From: Bacteroidota bacterium
Lineage (GTDB): Bacteria; Bacteroidota; Bacteroidia; Bacteroidales; B39-G9
Length of the DNA: 64,000 nucleotides
NCBI GenBank assembly: GCA_015222055.1
Contig: JADFUR010000116.1
Span: forward strand, 1 to 64,000
Direction of reading: 5' to 3'
This document shows, piece by piece, positions 20,403 through 30,600 of the stretch; position 1 is the first letter of the stretch; the number at the start of each line of letters is the position of its first letter. Position numbers and translations under genes: made by a program. The notes beneath the pieces are model-generated. The model searched no databases. It was not told the origin of the DNA and worked only from the letters and a program-made list of their open reading frames with translations.

Positions 20403-20438
20403 AAAGTTCAGTATTTATTGACAAATAAAATAAAATTA

Positions 20439-20466
20439 GCCCTCGATTTTAATCGGGGGTTTTGTT
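20439..20466 (+). terminator. Rho-independent terminator downstream of the PPIase
   Basis: CCCTCGATTttAATCGGGGGTTTTG hairpin plus T-run. Confidence 0.7.
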
Positions 20467-20688
20467 AATCAGGAAAGTACTCGCAGGAAGCATTTTCTTG
20501 ATTGGAACCTAAAAATATTCCCCTGCGGAATTACCGAGTTTTTTCACCAATATTTAAATTATTTTAAAGATAAAATTTTTATTCTCATTTAGAAGTAATA
20601 TGAAACAAAATAAGTTTGTAAATAATTGATTTTAAGATTGTTTAAATTTGCTGAATGTTCTTATTCGTTTTTTTAACAGCTTATTTTT

Positions 20689-23010
20689 TTATATTTTCAA
20701 ACCAAATACAATGATATCGTCAACCTGTTCAAGATCACCTCTCCACTTATCAATTGTTGTGTTAAGAATTTCTTTTTGTCTTGACATGCTTTTTTCTTGT
20801 ATGCTTAACAATAAGTGTTTAAAGTTTTTAGACTTAAACTTAGAGCCCTTTTTACCTCCAAATTGGTCAGAAAATCCATCTGAGAAAATATATAAAGCAT
20901 CTCCTTTGTTGATTTTAATAATATTGTTTGTGAAAGATTCTTTCTCTTTAAGATAAATACCTACAGGCATACGATCCGCCTTAACTTCAAATAGACCATA
21001 TTTTTCGTCCTCAGACACGAGTGATGCAAGTTCAGGTTTGTTGTCATGAATTAAAGCTTTATTGTTTTCACGAATAACATACAACGAATTATAAGCTCCT
21101 GAAAATTGCAAGCTACTATTATCTAAATCAAAAACACACAAGGCCATGTCCATTCCGTCTTTAGCCTCATTTTGTTTTCCTGTTTGGCTAAGAGTTCTTT
21201 TTACATGTTCTCGCAAATTGTTAAGAATTAAATTTGCTTGAGTAACATTATTTTTATTCACAATTTCGTTTAAGAAAGAAACGCCAAGCATACTCATAAA
21301 TGCCCCAGGAACACCATGACCTGTACAATCGGCAGCTGCAATAATAATTTTGTTTTCTTTTTGAGTGAGCCAATAATAATCACCACTAACAATATCTCTC
21401 GGGCGAAATAAAATAAAATGCTCGGGTAAAATTTGGTCAATAAATTTTTTTGAAGGCAATATTGCTTGTTGAATTCGTTTTGCGTATAAAATGCTGTCAG
21501 TAATACTTTGTTTTTGTTCTTCAATTTGTTTGTTTTTTTCGGCAAGTAATCTATTATCTTTTCGTTTTCGTCTGTAACTTCGGTAAACCACAAATGCAAA
21601 CAATAATACAATAAGAAATCCGAAAAGAATAAACACTTGAATAATTTTTTGACGGCGAAGTTCTGCCTCTGCGGCTAAATCTTTTTGATTTTGTTCAAAT
21701 TCACGTCGTTCTATTTTTTTATCAAACTCCCACTGCATACTAATTTGCGTTAATTTTCTAACATTCTCTTCGTTTTTCAACAAATCTTGTGTTTCTTTAA
21801 ATAATACATGAGAAAGATAAGCTTTTCGATAATTATGAATAGCAGCATAAGATTTACTTAATATTTCTGCGGAATTATTTATAATATCAGGAGATCCAAT
21901 TTTTTTGCCTATCGCTTTGGCTTTAAGCAAATAGTTTATTGACGTATTATAATGAGCTAAATAATAATTAATTTCTCCAATACTATTATATGATGTTGCA
22001 AACTCTTCAACAAGACCAACCTCTTGGTTTGTTTCTATACTTTTGAAAAAATAATTCAAAGCTTTATTGCATTCAATAATAAGAGAATCTTTATGGTTTT
22101 TTTCAAAATTATTTTTTGCTTGTGCTGTATAAACGTTAGCAATCATATTATACGAAACAACAACACCCTTTTTATCTCCAATTTCCTGATAAATTTTTAT
22201 GCTTTTTAAATTAATATCTATTGCCTCATCATATTTTTTTTTAATTTGTAGAATCTGACTAATATTGTTATTAGTTTCTGCAACACCTCTTTTATCGTTT
22301 ATTTCTTCTTCAATTTTCAAACTTTTATAAAAATATTCAAGGGCTTTATCATTTTTAGCTTGTTCTTGATAAATTCCGCCTATATTATTAAATATGCGTG
22401 CAACCATATCTTTATCATCTGTTTTTTCAGAAACATTTAAACTTTCAAAATAATATTCAAGGGCTTTGTCGTAATTACCTTGAGCATAAAACACGCCTCC
22501 AATATTATTATACGACCCCGCTATTAGCTTTTCATCACCTATTTCTTTGCTTTTTTTTACACATTCAAGGTAATAATTAAAAGCCTTGTCATACTCTCCT
22601 TTAATGTTGTAAATTGTTCCAATATTATTCAACAATTTTACAATTTGTTGTTTGTCATCTATTTTTTTATAAATATTAAGAGCATTAAAATATTCCCTCA
22701 AAGCATTATCATATGAACCTTGGTAATAATAACCAATACCTATATAAATATATGAATGGGCAATACCCTTGCTGAATTTTAAATTTTCACTTAGTTTTAA
22801 AGCTTTATTTGCATATATTAAAGCTTTGTCAGTACTTGTACTTAAATATTTTTTTGAAATATTAATATATAAATTTACTTTATTTGTATCTTCGTTAGCA
22901 GTTTCTAAAACATTTAACAAGCTGTCGATTATAGGTTTGTCCGATGCTTTTATATTTAAAGAAACAAATAAAAAAAAGAAAATTTTAATAATGAGAAATC
23001 GTTTGTTCAT
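20689..23010 (-). CDS. TPR-repeat signalling protein with C-terminal SpoIIE/PP2C phosphatase domain
   Basis: Multiple TPRs (GEYDKAFNYYLECVKKSKEIGD...), one TM, then SpoIIE (ILPSKKFIDQILPEHFILFRPRDIVSGDYYW, AAADCTGHGVPGAFMSMLG). Confidence 0.92.
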   Translation of the reverse strand: MNKRFLIIKIFFFLFVSLNIKASDKPIIDSLLNVLETANEDTNKVNLYINISKKYLSTSTDKALIYANKALKLSENLKFSKGIAHSYIYIGIGYYYQGSYDNALREYFNALNIYKKIDDKQQIVKLLNNIGTIYNIKGEYDKAFNYYLECVKKSKEIGDEKLIAGSYNNIGGVFYAQGNYDKALEYYFESLNVSEKTDDKDMVARIFNNIGGIYQEQAKNDKALEYFYKSLKIEEEINDKRGVAETNNNISQILQIKKKYDEAIDINLKSIKIYQEIGDKKGVVVSYNMIANVYTAQAKNNFEKNHKDSLIIECNKALNYFFKSIETNQEVGLVEEFATSYNSIGEINYYLAHYNTSINYLLKAKAIGKKIGSPDIINNSAEILSKSYAAIHNYRKAYLSHVLFKETQDLLKNEENVRKLTQISMQWEFDKKIERREFEQNQKDLAAEAELRRQKIIQVFILFGFLIVLLFAFVVYRSYRRKRKDNRLLAEKNKQIEEQKQSITDSILYAKRIQQAILPSKKFIDQILPEHFILFRPRDIVSGDYYWLTQKENKIIIAAADCTGHGVPGAFMSMLGVSFLNEIVNKNNVTQANLILNNLREHVKRTLSQTGKQNEAKDGMDMALCVFDLDNSSLQFSGAYNSLYVIRENNKALIHDNKPELASLVSEDEKYGLFEVKADRMPVGIYLKEKESFTNNIIKINKGDALYIFSDGFSDQFGGKKGSKFKSKNFKHLLLSIQEKSMSRQKEILNTTIDKWRGDLEQVDDIIVFGLKI

Positions 23011-23142
23011 CTTAATTCATTTGAAATAATTATACTATTTTAACACGTGAATTTAATAAAATAATTGAGAAAATAAAAATTGATTTATCTTATTTCATTA
23101 AAAACAAAAAAATATTGTAAGTTGTAAATAAAGCATTTATAA

Positions 23143-25269
23143 TTATTGCTCTTTCATTGAGAGTTGAATTCGTTTTCTGTTAATATCTACGTCAATAACT
23201 TTTACTTTTACATGCTGGTTCAGTTTTACTACATCTGCAGGGTTTTTTACGAATTCATTTTTCAATTCCGATATGTGCACTAAACCATCCTGATGAACAC
23301 CAATATCTACAAATGCACCAAAGTTTGTTATGTTTGTAATTATCCCAGGTAAGATCATGCCAATTTTAAGGTCTGAAATTTTATATACATCATTTGAGAA
23401 TTCAAAAAGTTTGATTTTGTCGCGAGGGTCTCTTCCCGGTTTTGCTAATTCATTTACAATATCTGACAAGGTAAGAATTCCAATTTTGTCGCTTATATAT
23501 TTACTAATATTAATCTTCTTTCTTAGTTCTTCACTTTCTAATAAATCTTTTACAGAACAGTTTAAATCATCTGACATTTTTTTTACAATAAAATAACTTT
23601 CAGGATGAACAGCACTGTTGTCAAGTGGATTTTTAGCATCTGTAATACGCAAAAATCCCGCACATTGTTCAAAAGCCTTACTTCCTAAACGTTGAACTTT
23701 TTGTAACTCATTACGAGACTTAAAAAGATTGTTTTCTTTTCGATAATCAACAATATTTTGTGCTAATTGAGGTCCTAAACCTGACACATAGCTCAAAAGA
23801 TGTTTACTAGCAGTATTTAGATTAACTCCAACTAAATTAACACAACTTTGAACAACATCGTCAAGGGAATCCTTCAGCTTGTGTTGTTCAACATCGTGTT
23901 GGTATTGACCTACACCAATCGACTTTGGGTCAAGTTTCACCAATTCTGCTAAAGGGTCCATCAGTCTTCGTCCAATTGAAACAGAGCCTCGTACCGTAAC
24001 ATCATATTCGGGAAATTCTTCTCGAGCAACCGACGACGCAGAATAAATTGAAGCTCCATTTTCGCTTACTACAAATACATTTACTTTTCTGTCTAATTTT
24101 AATTTTTTTACAAAATATTCGGTTTCCCTGCTTGCAGTACCGTTACCAATAGCAATAGCATCAATTTTATATGCATTAACTAAAGAGGCAATTTTTTTTG
24201 CAGCAATTTTAAAGTCTTGTTGTGGTTTGTTAGGATAAATTGTTTCATTATGCAACAAGTTCCCTTGTTGGTCGAGACATACAACCTTGCAACCTGTTCT
24301 AAACCCCGGATCAATTGAAAGAACACGCATCTGTCCTAAAGGAGAGGCCAATAATAGTTGACGTAAATTTTTTGCAAAAACATTAATTGCTTCATTATCA
24401 GCCTTTTCTTTCGAAATTTTATTAAACTCATTTTCAATTGATGAAGAAATTAAACGTTTATAACTGTCTTTAATTGCAATACGGATTTGCTCGGCTGCGT
24501 CAAAATGGCTTTTTATAAATATTTTTTCAAGACATTCAAAAGCATCTTCCTCATTAATTGATATTGATACTCTTAAAAATCCTTCAGCTTCAGCTCTTCT
24601 TATTGCAAGCAGTCGATGAGAAGCACTTCGTTTTAGAGCTTCTTCAGCAGCAAAATAATCAGTATATTTAATTGCCTCTGCTTCTTTGTTTTTTATTACT
24701 TTCGATTTAATAATTGCATTTCTACTAAATAAAAGGCGTATTTTTTTTCTAGCTGTTTGATTTTCATTTATCCATTCTGCAATAATATCTCTTGCACCAC
24801 TTAAAGCATCATCTTTATTTTTAACATCACCCTTTATAAATTCTTTAGCCTTTGATTGTATGTTTAAGACATCTTGTTTCATAAGGATTTGTGCAAGCGG
24901 CTCTAGTCCTTTTTCTTTTGCAATTGTTGCACGAGTTTTCCTTTTTTGTTTAAACGGGAGGTAAATATCTTCCAAATCGTTTAAGTCAAAAACATTTACA
25001 ATTTTATTTTGTAGTTCATCAGTTAATTTATTTTGTTCTTTTATTGATTTTAATATAGTTCCTTTCCTTTTTTCAATTTCTTCTAACTTCAGCAATTTCA
25101 TTGAAATTGACTTAATTTGTACTTCATCTAAATTTCCGGTTAGTTCTTTCCTATACCTACTGATAAAAGGAATGGTCGCTCCTTTTTTTAATAAATTAAT
25201 TGTGTTTTCAACTTGTTCGTTCGAAAGCGTTAATTCATTTCTAATTATTTGTATTTGTTTTTTTATCAT
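23143..25269 (-). CDS. tex: Tex-family RNA-binding transcriptional accessory protein
   Basis: Full-length Tex with S1 domain at the C-terminus (GIITNITNFGAFVDIGVHQDGLVHISEL), RVLSIDPGFRTGCK; internal Met (MIKKQIQI) preferred over the ORF start at 25308. Confidence 0.95.
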   Translation of the reverse strand: MIKKQIQIIRNELTLSNEQVENTINLLKKGATIPFISRYRKELTGNLDEVQIKSISMKLLKLEEIEKRKGTILKSIKEQNKLTDELQNKIVNVFDLNDLEDIYLPFKQKRKTRATIAKEKGLEPLAQILMKQDVLNIQSKAKEFIKGDVKNKDDALSGARDIIAEWINENQTARKKIRLLFSRNAIIKSKVIKNKEAEAIKYTDYFAAEEALKRSASHRLLAIRRAEAEGFLRVSISINEEDAFECLEKIFIKSHFDAAEQIRIAIKDSYKRLISSSIENEFNKISKEKADNEAINVFAKNLRQLLLASPLGQMRVLSIDPGFRTGCKVVCLDQQGNLLHNETIYPNKPQQDFKIAAKKIASLVNAYKIDAIAIGNGTASRETEYFVKKLKLDRKVNVFVVSENGASIYSASSVAREEFPEYDVTVRGSVSIGRRLMDPLAELVKLDPKSIGVGQYQHDVEQHKLKDSLDDVVQSCVNLVGVNLNTASKHLLSYVSGLGPQLAQNIVDYRKENNLFKSRNELQKVQRLGSKAFEQCAGFLRITDAKNPLDNSAVHPESYFIVKKMSDDLNCSVKDLLESEELRKKINISKYISDKIGILTLSDIVNELAKPGRDPRDKIKLFEFSNDVYKISDLKIGMILPGIITNITNFGAFVDIGVHQDGLVHISELKNEFVKNPADVVKLNQHVKVKVIDVDINRKRIQLSMKEQ

Positions 25270-25342
25270 TATTATTGTAGTTTTAATCTTGTTTTTTAAC
25301 AGAAGCAAAGACTTTTAAGGGCAATTTTTTATATAAAATAAA

Positions 25343-25374
25343 TTTTGCTTAAAATAAAGAATTTATTACATTTG
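25343..25374 (+). promoter_or_regulatory. Bacteroidota-type sigma-ABfr promoter
   Basis: TTTTG, 19-bp spacer, TACATTTG; matches TTTG-N19-21-TAnnTTTG; 40 bp upstream of the ATG at 25414. Confidence 0.6.
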
Positions 25375-25413
25375 TAAGATTGAAACAAAAATAATAACTA
25401 AAATTAAAAGATT

Positions 25414-27720
25414 ATGAGAAAAATTACTTTAATGTTAACATTACTTTCTTTTTCATTTTTGACATTTGCTCAAATGTCAATTGCTGAAAAAGAAAAGTCT
25501 AATGCTGATTTTCATGTAAATAATTACAAATCAGTTAAGAGTATTAAAGCTTCAGGAGAAGTATTCTTTGAAGAACATTTTGATGAAACAAGATGGGCTG
25601 CAAGTGTAAATGACGAAAATCTTGCAATTCCTGACAAAATGCCTGATGGTTGGTCTGTTTATGACAGAACAAAGAATAAATTTAACTGGCACTGGTCAAA
25701 ACAAGGTCCTAGAGGTAAATATTGTTCTGGTAACGCTGACGTTTTAGAACCTGACAACACTATGATTATTCACTCAAATACTCCTGACAACGGTTTTATG
25801 ATGTTAGAATCTGCATATTTTAATACAGATGCTAGTGGTAATATAGTTGCTACATCTATTGATATGGATTGTTTTCTTCAATCACCAGCTTACGATTTGT
25901 CCGGTACTGCAGGTGTTATTTTAAAATTTGAAGAATATTTTCGTTATTGCTGTAGCTCAGCAGATAGTAAATTAGACGTTTTGGTAAGTGCTGACTTTGA
26001 TCCTACGGATTCTAATATTGATAATGGACATTGGACTACATACGATGTTAGACAGGGAATGAACCCTAATGAGGCTTTTGACGGTAGTGTTGAGCTTAAT
26101 ATTAGTAGTGTAGCTGCAGATCAGTCAACTGTTTACATCAGATGGCAACAAACAGCTTCTTCTCATTATCAATGGCAAATTGACGATGTTCAATTGATTG
26201 AGCCAATGTCAAATAATATTATGATTGAGAAAACTTGGGCAGATTATTTATATTTACCTAATGATATGGTTACCGATTATGATGCTACTTTCGATTGGAA
26301 TGGTGGATATGTTGATATCCCTTTAGATTTAGTAGGAGATTTTAAACAATTTAGAGCAGCTGTTAAAAATTTTGGTTTAGCTACACAAACAAATGTTCAA
26401 TTAAACACAGTTATTACTAAAGATGGTGAAACAGAGGTGTTTAATAAAACAAGTGATAAATTAGACATTGAAAAATCTAAAAGAGATACTTTATTAATAA
26501 CGGACGGATTTACTCCAACACAAAAAGGACATTATCAAGTTTCATATACTGTTAGTCAAGATCAAGATGATGAGTTAATGACAGACAACTATGATGGTAG
26601 TTATTTTAATATTACTGATAGTGTATTCTCTCGTACTTCAAGTGATAAAACTAATTATACCTCAGTTTCTCCTCAGGACTACGTAAATGCAGCTGATGGC
26701 GATTACATACTTAATTATTATCAAATACCAGAGGGCTCAGAAAATGTAACTGTTAGTTCTGTTACAATTTATTTCTCTAAAGGTAATGACAGCACAACAA
26801 TTGCACAAGGCAAGATGTCAACAGTTTTTAATTTATATGGCATTGAAGATCGTAAGATTTCTGAAACTCCAATAGTTTCATCTGATACATACATTTTAAA
26901 ATTAGAAGATAGAGGAACATTTATTACACTTCCTTTTATAAAAGAAGGTGCAGAAGTTATTGCACCTGGTGATTATTGGGTTGGTGTTACGGGTTATACA
27001 AATTATAGTGCAGACAATAAAGTTAGATTCAATGTTGGTAATGATAAAACAGTTCCTGTTACAAAAGATGGAACATATGTTCATTCAGGAGGTAAATTTT
27101 TGATTACTTATGATAATGCTGTTATTAACTTAAATATTGTTCCTACTACTCCTGTTCCTGCTGATGTTACATTTAATGTTAACATGAAATGCCAAATTAC
27201 AAAAGGTGTTTTTGATCCAACAAGTGACAAGGTTAATATTGGAGGAGGATTTAACGAATGGGGATTAACAGAAATGACTGATACTGATAACGATAGCATA
27301 TATACATATGTGTTAACAGGATATAATGTTGGTAATGACCTTGAGTTTAAATATCGTATTAATGATGGTTGGGAAACTGTTGATGCAAACAGAACTCATA
27401 AAATTTCTGCTACTCCTGCTGAGAATATATTAACAGCTTGGTATAGCAATGATGATTGCAACGATGGAATTGAGGATTTTATTAATTTAAATGAAATTTC
27501 AATTTATCCTAATCCTGTAAGCAGTGAGCTACATATTGATAACATTAATAATATTAACAGAATAGTTATTTCTAATGTTCTAGGACAAGAAGTTAAAACT
27601 ATAAACAATCCTGTAAATAGTGTAACTATTAATGCAAGTGATTTTAATAAAGGAATGTATATTTTAACTATTATTGATAACAATAATAATTCAAAATCAA
27701 CACGATTTATTAAAAAATAA
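25414..27720 (+). CDS. Secreted T9SS type A sorting domain protein with starch-binding/E-set-like module
   Basis: Signal peptide; module VTFNVNMKCQITKGVFDPTSDKVNIGGGFNEWG; C-terminal T9SS CTD (ISIYPNPVSSELHIDN...GMYILTIIDNNNNSKSTRFIKK). Confidence 0.88.
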   Translation: MRKITLMLTLLSFSFLTFAQMSIAEKEKSNADFHVNNYKSVKSIKASGEVFFEEHFDETRWAASVNDENLAIPDKMPDGWSVYDRTKNKFNWHWSKQGPRGKYCSGNADVLEPDNTMIIHSNTPDNGFMMLESAYFNTDASGNIVATSIDMDCFLQSPAYDLSGTAGVILKFEEYFRYCCSSADSKLDVLVSADFDPTDSNIDNGHWTTYDVRQGMNPNEAFDGSVELNISSVAADQSTVYIRWQQTASSHYQWQIDDVQLIEPMSNNIMIEKTWADYLYLPNDMVTDYDATFDWNGGYVDIPLDLVGDFKQFRAAVKNFGLATQTNVQLNTVITKDGETEVFNKTSDKLDIEKSKRDTLLITDGFTPTQKGHYQVSYTVSQDQDDELMTDNYDGSYFNITDSVFSRTSSDKTNYTSVSPQDYVNAADGDYILNYYQIPEGSENVTVSSVTIYFSKGNDSTTIAQGKMSTVFNLYGIEDRKISETPIVSSDTYILKLEDRGTFITLPFIKEGAEVIAPGDYWVGVTGYTNYSADNKVRFNVGNDKTVPVTKDGTYVHSGGKFLITYDNAVINLNIVPTTPVPADVTFNVNMKCQITKGVFDPTSDKVNIGGGFNEWGLTEMTDTDNDSIYTYVLTGYNVGNDLEFKYRINDGWETVDANRTHKISATPAENILTAWYSNDDCNDGIEDFINLNEISIYPNPVSSELHIDNINNINRIVISNVLGQEVKTINNPVNSVTINASDFNKGMYILTIIDNNNNSKSTRFIKK

Positions 27721-27740
27721 GTAATCTTTTTAATTTTATT

Positions 27741-27767
27741 AAAGGGAACCAATTGGTTCCCTTTTTT
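27741..27767 (+). terminator. Rho-independent terminator
   Basis: AAAGGGAACCAATTGGTTCCCTTTTTT perfect palindrome plus T-run 20 bp after the stop. Confidence 0.8.
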
Positions 27768-28088
27768 ATTTTTTGCAATTTAATATGTGTGAATTTATTA
27801 ATTGGACAAATAAAATTAATATAGATAATATAGAGCCAATTTTAAATTTGGGAGGATTATAATAAAACAATTATTGTTCCACGATAAATTTCAAAACTGT
27901 TTCGCTATTGAAACAGGACGTACCCTACGGCACTTTAAAATGTTTTATAGACTCTGTTCTATAAACAGATCACCACTACGTGGTTTTTATGGTCAATTTA
28001 AAAATATGGTGAATTTTAAAATTCATGATTAATCCACCAGAATTTAAAGTAATCAATAAATTATCTGAGTAAAAAACAAAAAAACGAA

Positions 28089-29735
28089 TTAGTATTTCGC
28101 TACTAAAGGAATTTTACGTCCTTCCCCAAAAGCTTTTGATGAAATTCTTAATATTGGAGGTGTTTGAAATCTTTTATATTCATTTCTGTTAACTAAGCTA
28201 ATAATTCTTTTAACTGTAGTAGCATCAAAACCCTTGTTGATTATTTGATTTGCTGATTGTTTTAACTCAATATATTGATATAATACATTGTCGAGAATAT
28301 CATAATTAGGTAAAGAATCTGAATCTTTTTGATCGGGACGAAGCTCTGCAGACGGTGGTTTAATAATTGTATTGTTGGGTATTATTTCATTGTCTTTATT
28401 AATAAAATGAGCCAATTTAAAAACATCTGTTTTGTAAACATCGCCTAGTACAGACATTCCTCCGCACATATCGCCATAAAGAGTTCCATATCCGACAGCT
28501 GATTCACTTTTATTGCTTGTGTTTAATAAGATATGTCCAAATTTATTTGAAATAGCCATTAATAAAACTCCTCTAATTCTTGCTTGTAAATTTTCTTCAG
28601 TAACATCGGGTTTGCAGTCTTTAAAAAGAGGTCCTAGGGTTTTTTCAAACACATCGGCAGCTTCTTTAATGCTGACAATTTCGTATTGTATGCCTAAATT
28701 TTCTGCCAAGTCAACTGCATCGCTTATAGAATGTGACGATGAATATTTTGAAGGAAGTAATAATACTCTTACATTTTCTTTTCCAAGAGCACGAACTGCA
28801 AGCACAGCTGTTATTGCAGAATCAATACCTCCTGATAGGCCTAAGGTTGCCTGCTTAAAATTCATTTTATTAAAATAATCGCGAATACCGAGAACTAAAG
28901 CAGTATGAATTTTCTCGATAGTTTCTAGTTTCGGTTCTGTATAATTAAGATTATTAATATTTGATAAATCAATAACTTTATAGTCTTCTTTAAAAAATTG
29001 AAGTCGGTCGGCAATTTTTCCTAAAGAGTTAATTATCATTGAGCCTCCATCAAAAATTAGTTCTGTGTTAGCACCAACTTGGTTAACATAAAAAATAGGA
29101 GTGTTGAAACTTTTTGCTTTATCAATTAAAATGTCTTTTCGTAATTCAGATTGATTAAATGAAAAAGGAGAAGCTGATATATTTACAACAAAATCTGGAT
29201 TAAGTTTGCTTAATTCTTCCATTGGAGAATTAATATAAAGTTGATTTTTGGCAAATAGATTATTCGTAGGCTGTTTGTCCCATAAGTCTTCGCAAATAGT
29301 AACAGCAATTTTTTTACCTTTATATGTAATAATTTTAAAATCTGCATTCGGTTCAAAATATCGATATTCATCAAAAATATCATAAGTAGGTAAAAGAGAT
29401 TTGTTGAAGATATCTTGTATTTTACCTTCTGATAAAAAGAAAGCTGAGTTGAACAGATTTTTTCCTTTGTCTTTTTTGTTTACGCTTGGAGCTCCAACAA
29501 TTGCCGCAATTCCTTTACATTCAGAAGCAATTTTATTTACAGCTTTGTCGCAGTTGTTAATAAAATCTTCTTGTTCTAATAAATCGTGTGGGGGATAACC
29601 ACAAACAGATAATTCTGAAAAAATAATTAAATCGACATTGTCGTCTTTTGCTTTATTTATTGAGTTTGTAATTTTTGAAACATTTGCTTCAAAGTTACCA
29701 ATATGATAATTTAACTGTGCTAATGCTATTTTCAT
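28089..29735 (-). CDS. nadE: Glutamine-dependent NAD+ synthetase
   Basis: N-terminal nitrilase domain and C-terminal NAD synthase (LGLSGGIDSAITAVLAVRALG, YGTLYGDMCGGMSVLGDVYKTDVF). Confidence 0.95.
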   Translation of the reverse strand: MKIALAQLNYHIGNFEANVSKITNSINKAKDDNVDLIIFSELSVCGYPPHDLLEQEDFINNCDKAVNKIASECKGIAAIVGAPSVNKKDKGKNLFNSAFFLSEGKIQDIFNKSLLPTYDIFDEYRYFEPNADFKIITYKGKKIAVTICEDLWDKQPTNNLFAKNQLYINSPMEELSKLNPDFVVNISASPFSFNQSELRKDILIDKAKSFNTPIFYVNQVGANTELIFDGGSMIINSLGKIADRLQFFKEDYKVIDLSNINNLNYTEPKLETIEKIHTALVLGIRDYFNKMNFKQATLGLSGGIDSAITAVLAVRALGKENVRVLLLPSKYSSSHSISDAVDLAENLGIQYEIVSIKEAADVFEKTLGPLFKDCKPDVTEENLQARIRGVLLMAISNKFGHILLNTSNKSESAVGYGTLYGDMCGGMSVLGDVYKTDVFKLAHFINKDNEIIPNNTIIKPPSAELRPDQKDSDSLPNYDILDNVLYQYIELKQSANQIINKGFDATTVKRIISLVNRNEYKRFQTPPILRISSKAFGEGRKIPLVAKY

Positions 29736-29810
29736 GATTTTTATTTGTTAAAATAAACGATAATGACAAGCGATTTATAATGTTTCGAAAGAGCGAATTA
29801 TTTATTAGTT

Positions 29811-30491
29811 CTAGAATAAAACACCAAGCTTACAGGTAATGGTGTTAACAACAGCTTTATCATCAGAATTGTTTTTATCTTTTGTTATATCTATAAATCC
29901 ATTAGTGTAAATTACACCAATAGTCAGGGCTGAAGTCCCTCCAAGAGAATATTCTATACCACCACCAACGTTATAAGCAAGGTTGTAAAAACTTAACTCA
30001 TCAATAATATTAACTTCATTAATATTATTTGAAGACACATTGGCTTTTGCTCCAATAAGAATTTGAGGTGTTAAACCAAACTGACCGTAATAGGTAAAAT
30101 AACCTATTTGATTTGTTTTTAATTTTATTGATAAAGGGAATTTAAGATATTGCAATTTGTAAGCTATTGTTGTGCCTCCCTCAAAATTGTAGGTAGAATC
30201 TGAAGCTTTAAGGGTAACAGCGTCTGAATATTTAAGTTTTCCTCCTGTATTATTAATAGTTATTCCGGTTGACAGAGCATAATTTTTAGAAAAAAAACAA
30301 TCGGCATTTAAACCAAAATCGAAACCGAATTGATACCCGTCAGTTTTTATTTTATTTATATCGGAATTTATCCATGAGACTTGAGGACTGGCAACAAATC
30401 CTAATCGTAAGCCTTGTGAAAATGTTGTGTTTGCAATGAAAAAGATAAAAATTAATATTGATGTTTTATATAAAACTGTTTGATTTTTCAT
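29811..30491 (-). CDS. Outer-membrane beta-barrel protein (PorT-like family)
   Basis: Signal peptide MKNQTVLYKTSILIFIFFIANTTFSQ; barrel-like alternation. Start at 30491 resolves the overlap of the longer ORF (30668) with gldB. Confidence 0.75.
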   Translation of the reverse strand: MKNQTVLYKTSILIFIFFIANTTFSQGLRLGFVASPQVSWINSDINKIKTDGYQFGFDFGLNADCFFSKNYALSTGITINNTGGKLKYSDAVTLKASDSTYNFEGGTTIAYKLQYLKFPLSIKLKTNQIGYFTYYGQFGLTPQILIGAKANVSSNNINEVNIIDELSFYNLAYNVGGGIEYSLGGTSALTIGVIYTNGFIDITKDKNNSDDKAVVNTITCKLGVLF

Positions 30492-30600
30492 AATTTTGTT
30501 TTTATTGTTTATGTAAAAACTTAATAAATAATTATTAGCAAAAATAATAAAATTTATTCTATTATTTTTGCAGTATTCATAACTAATAAATAAAAACCCC

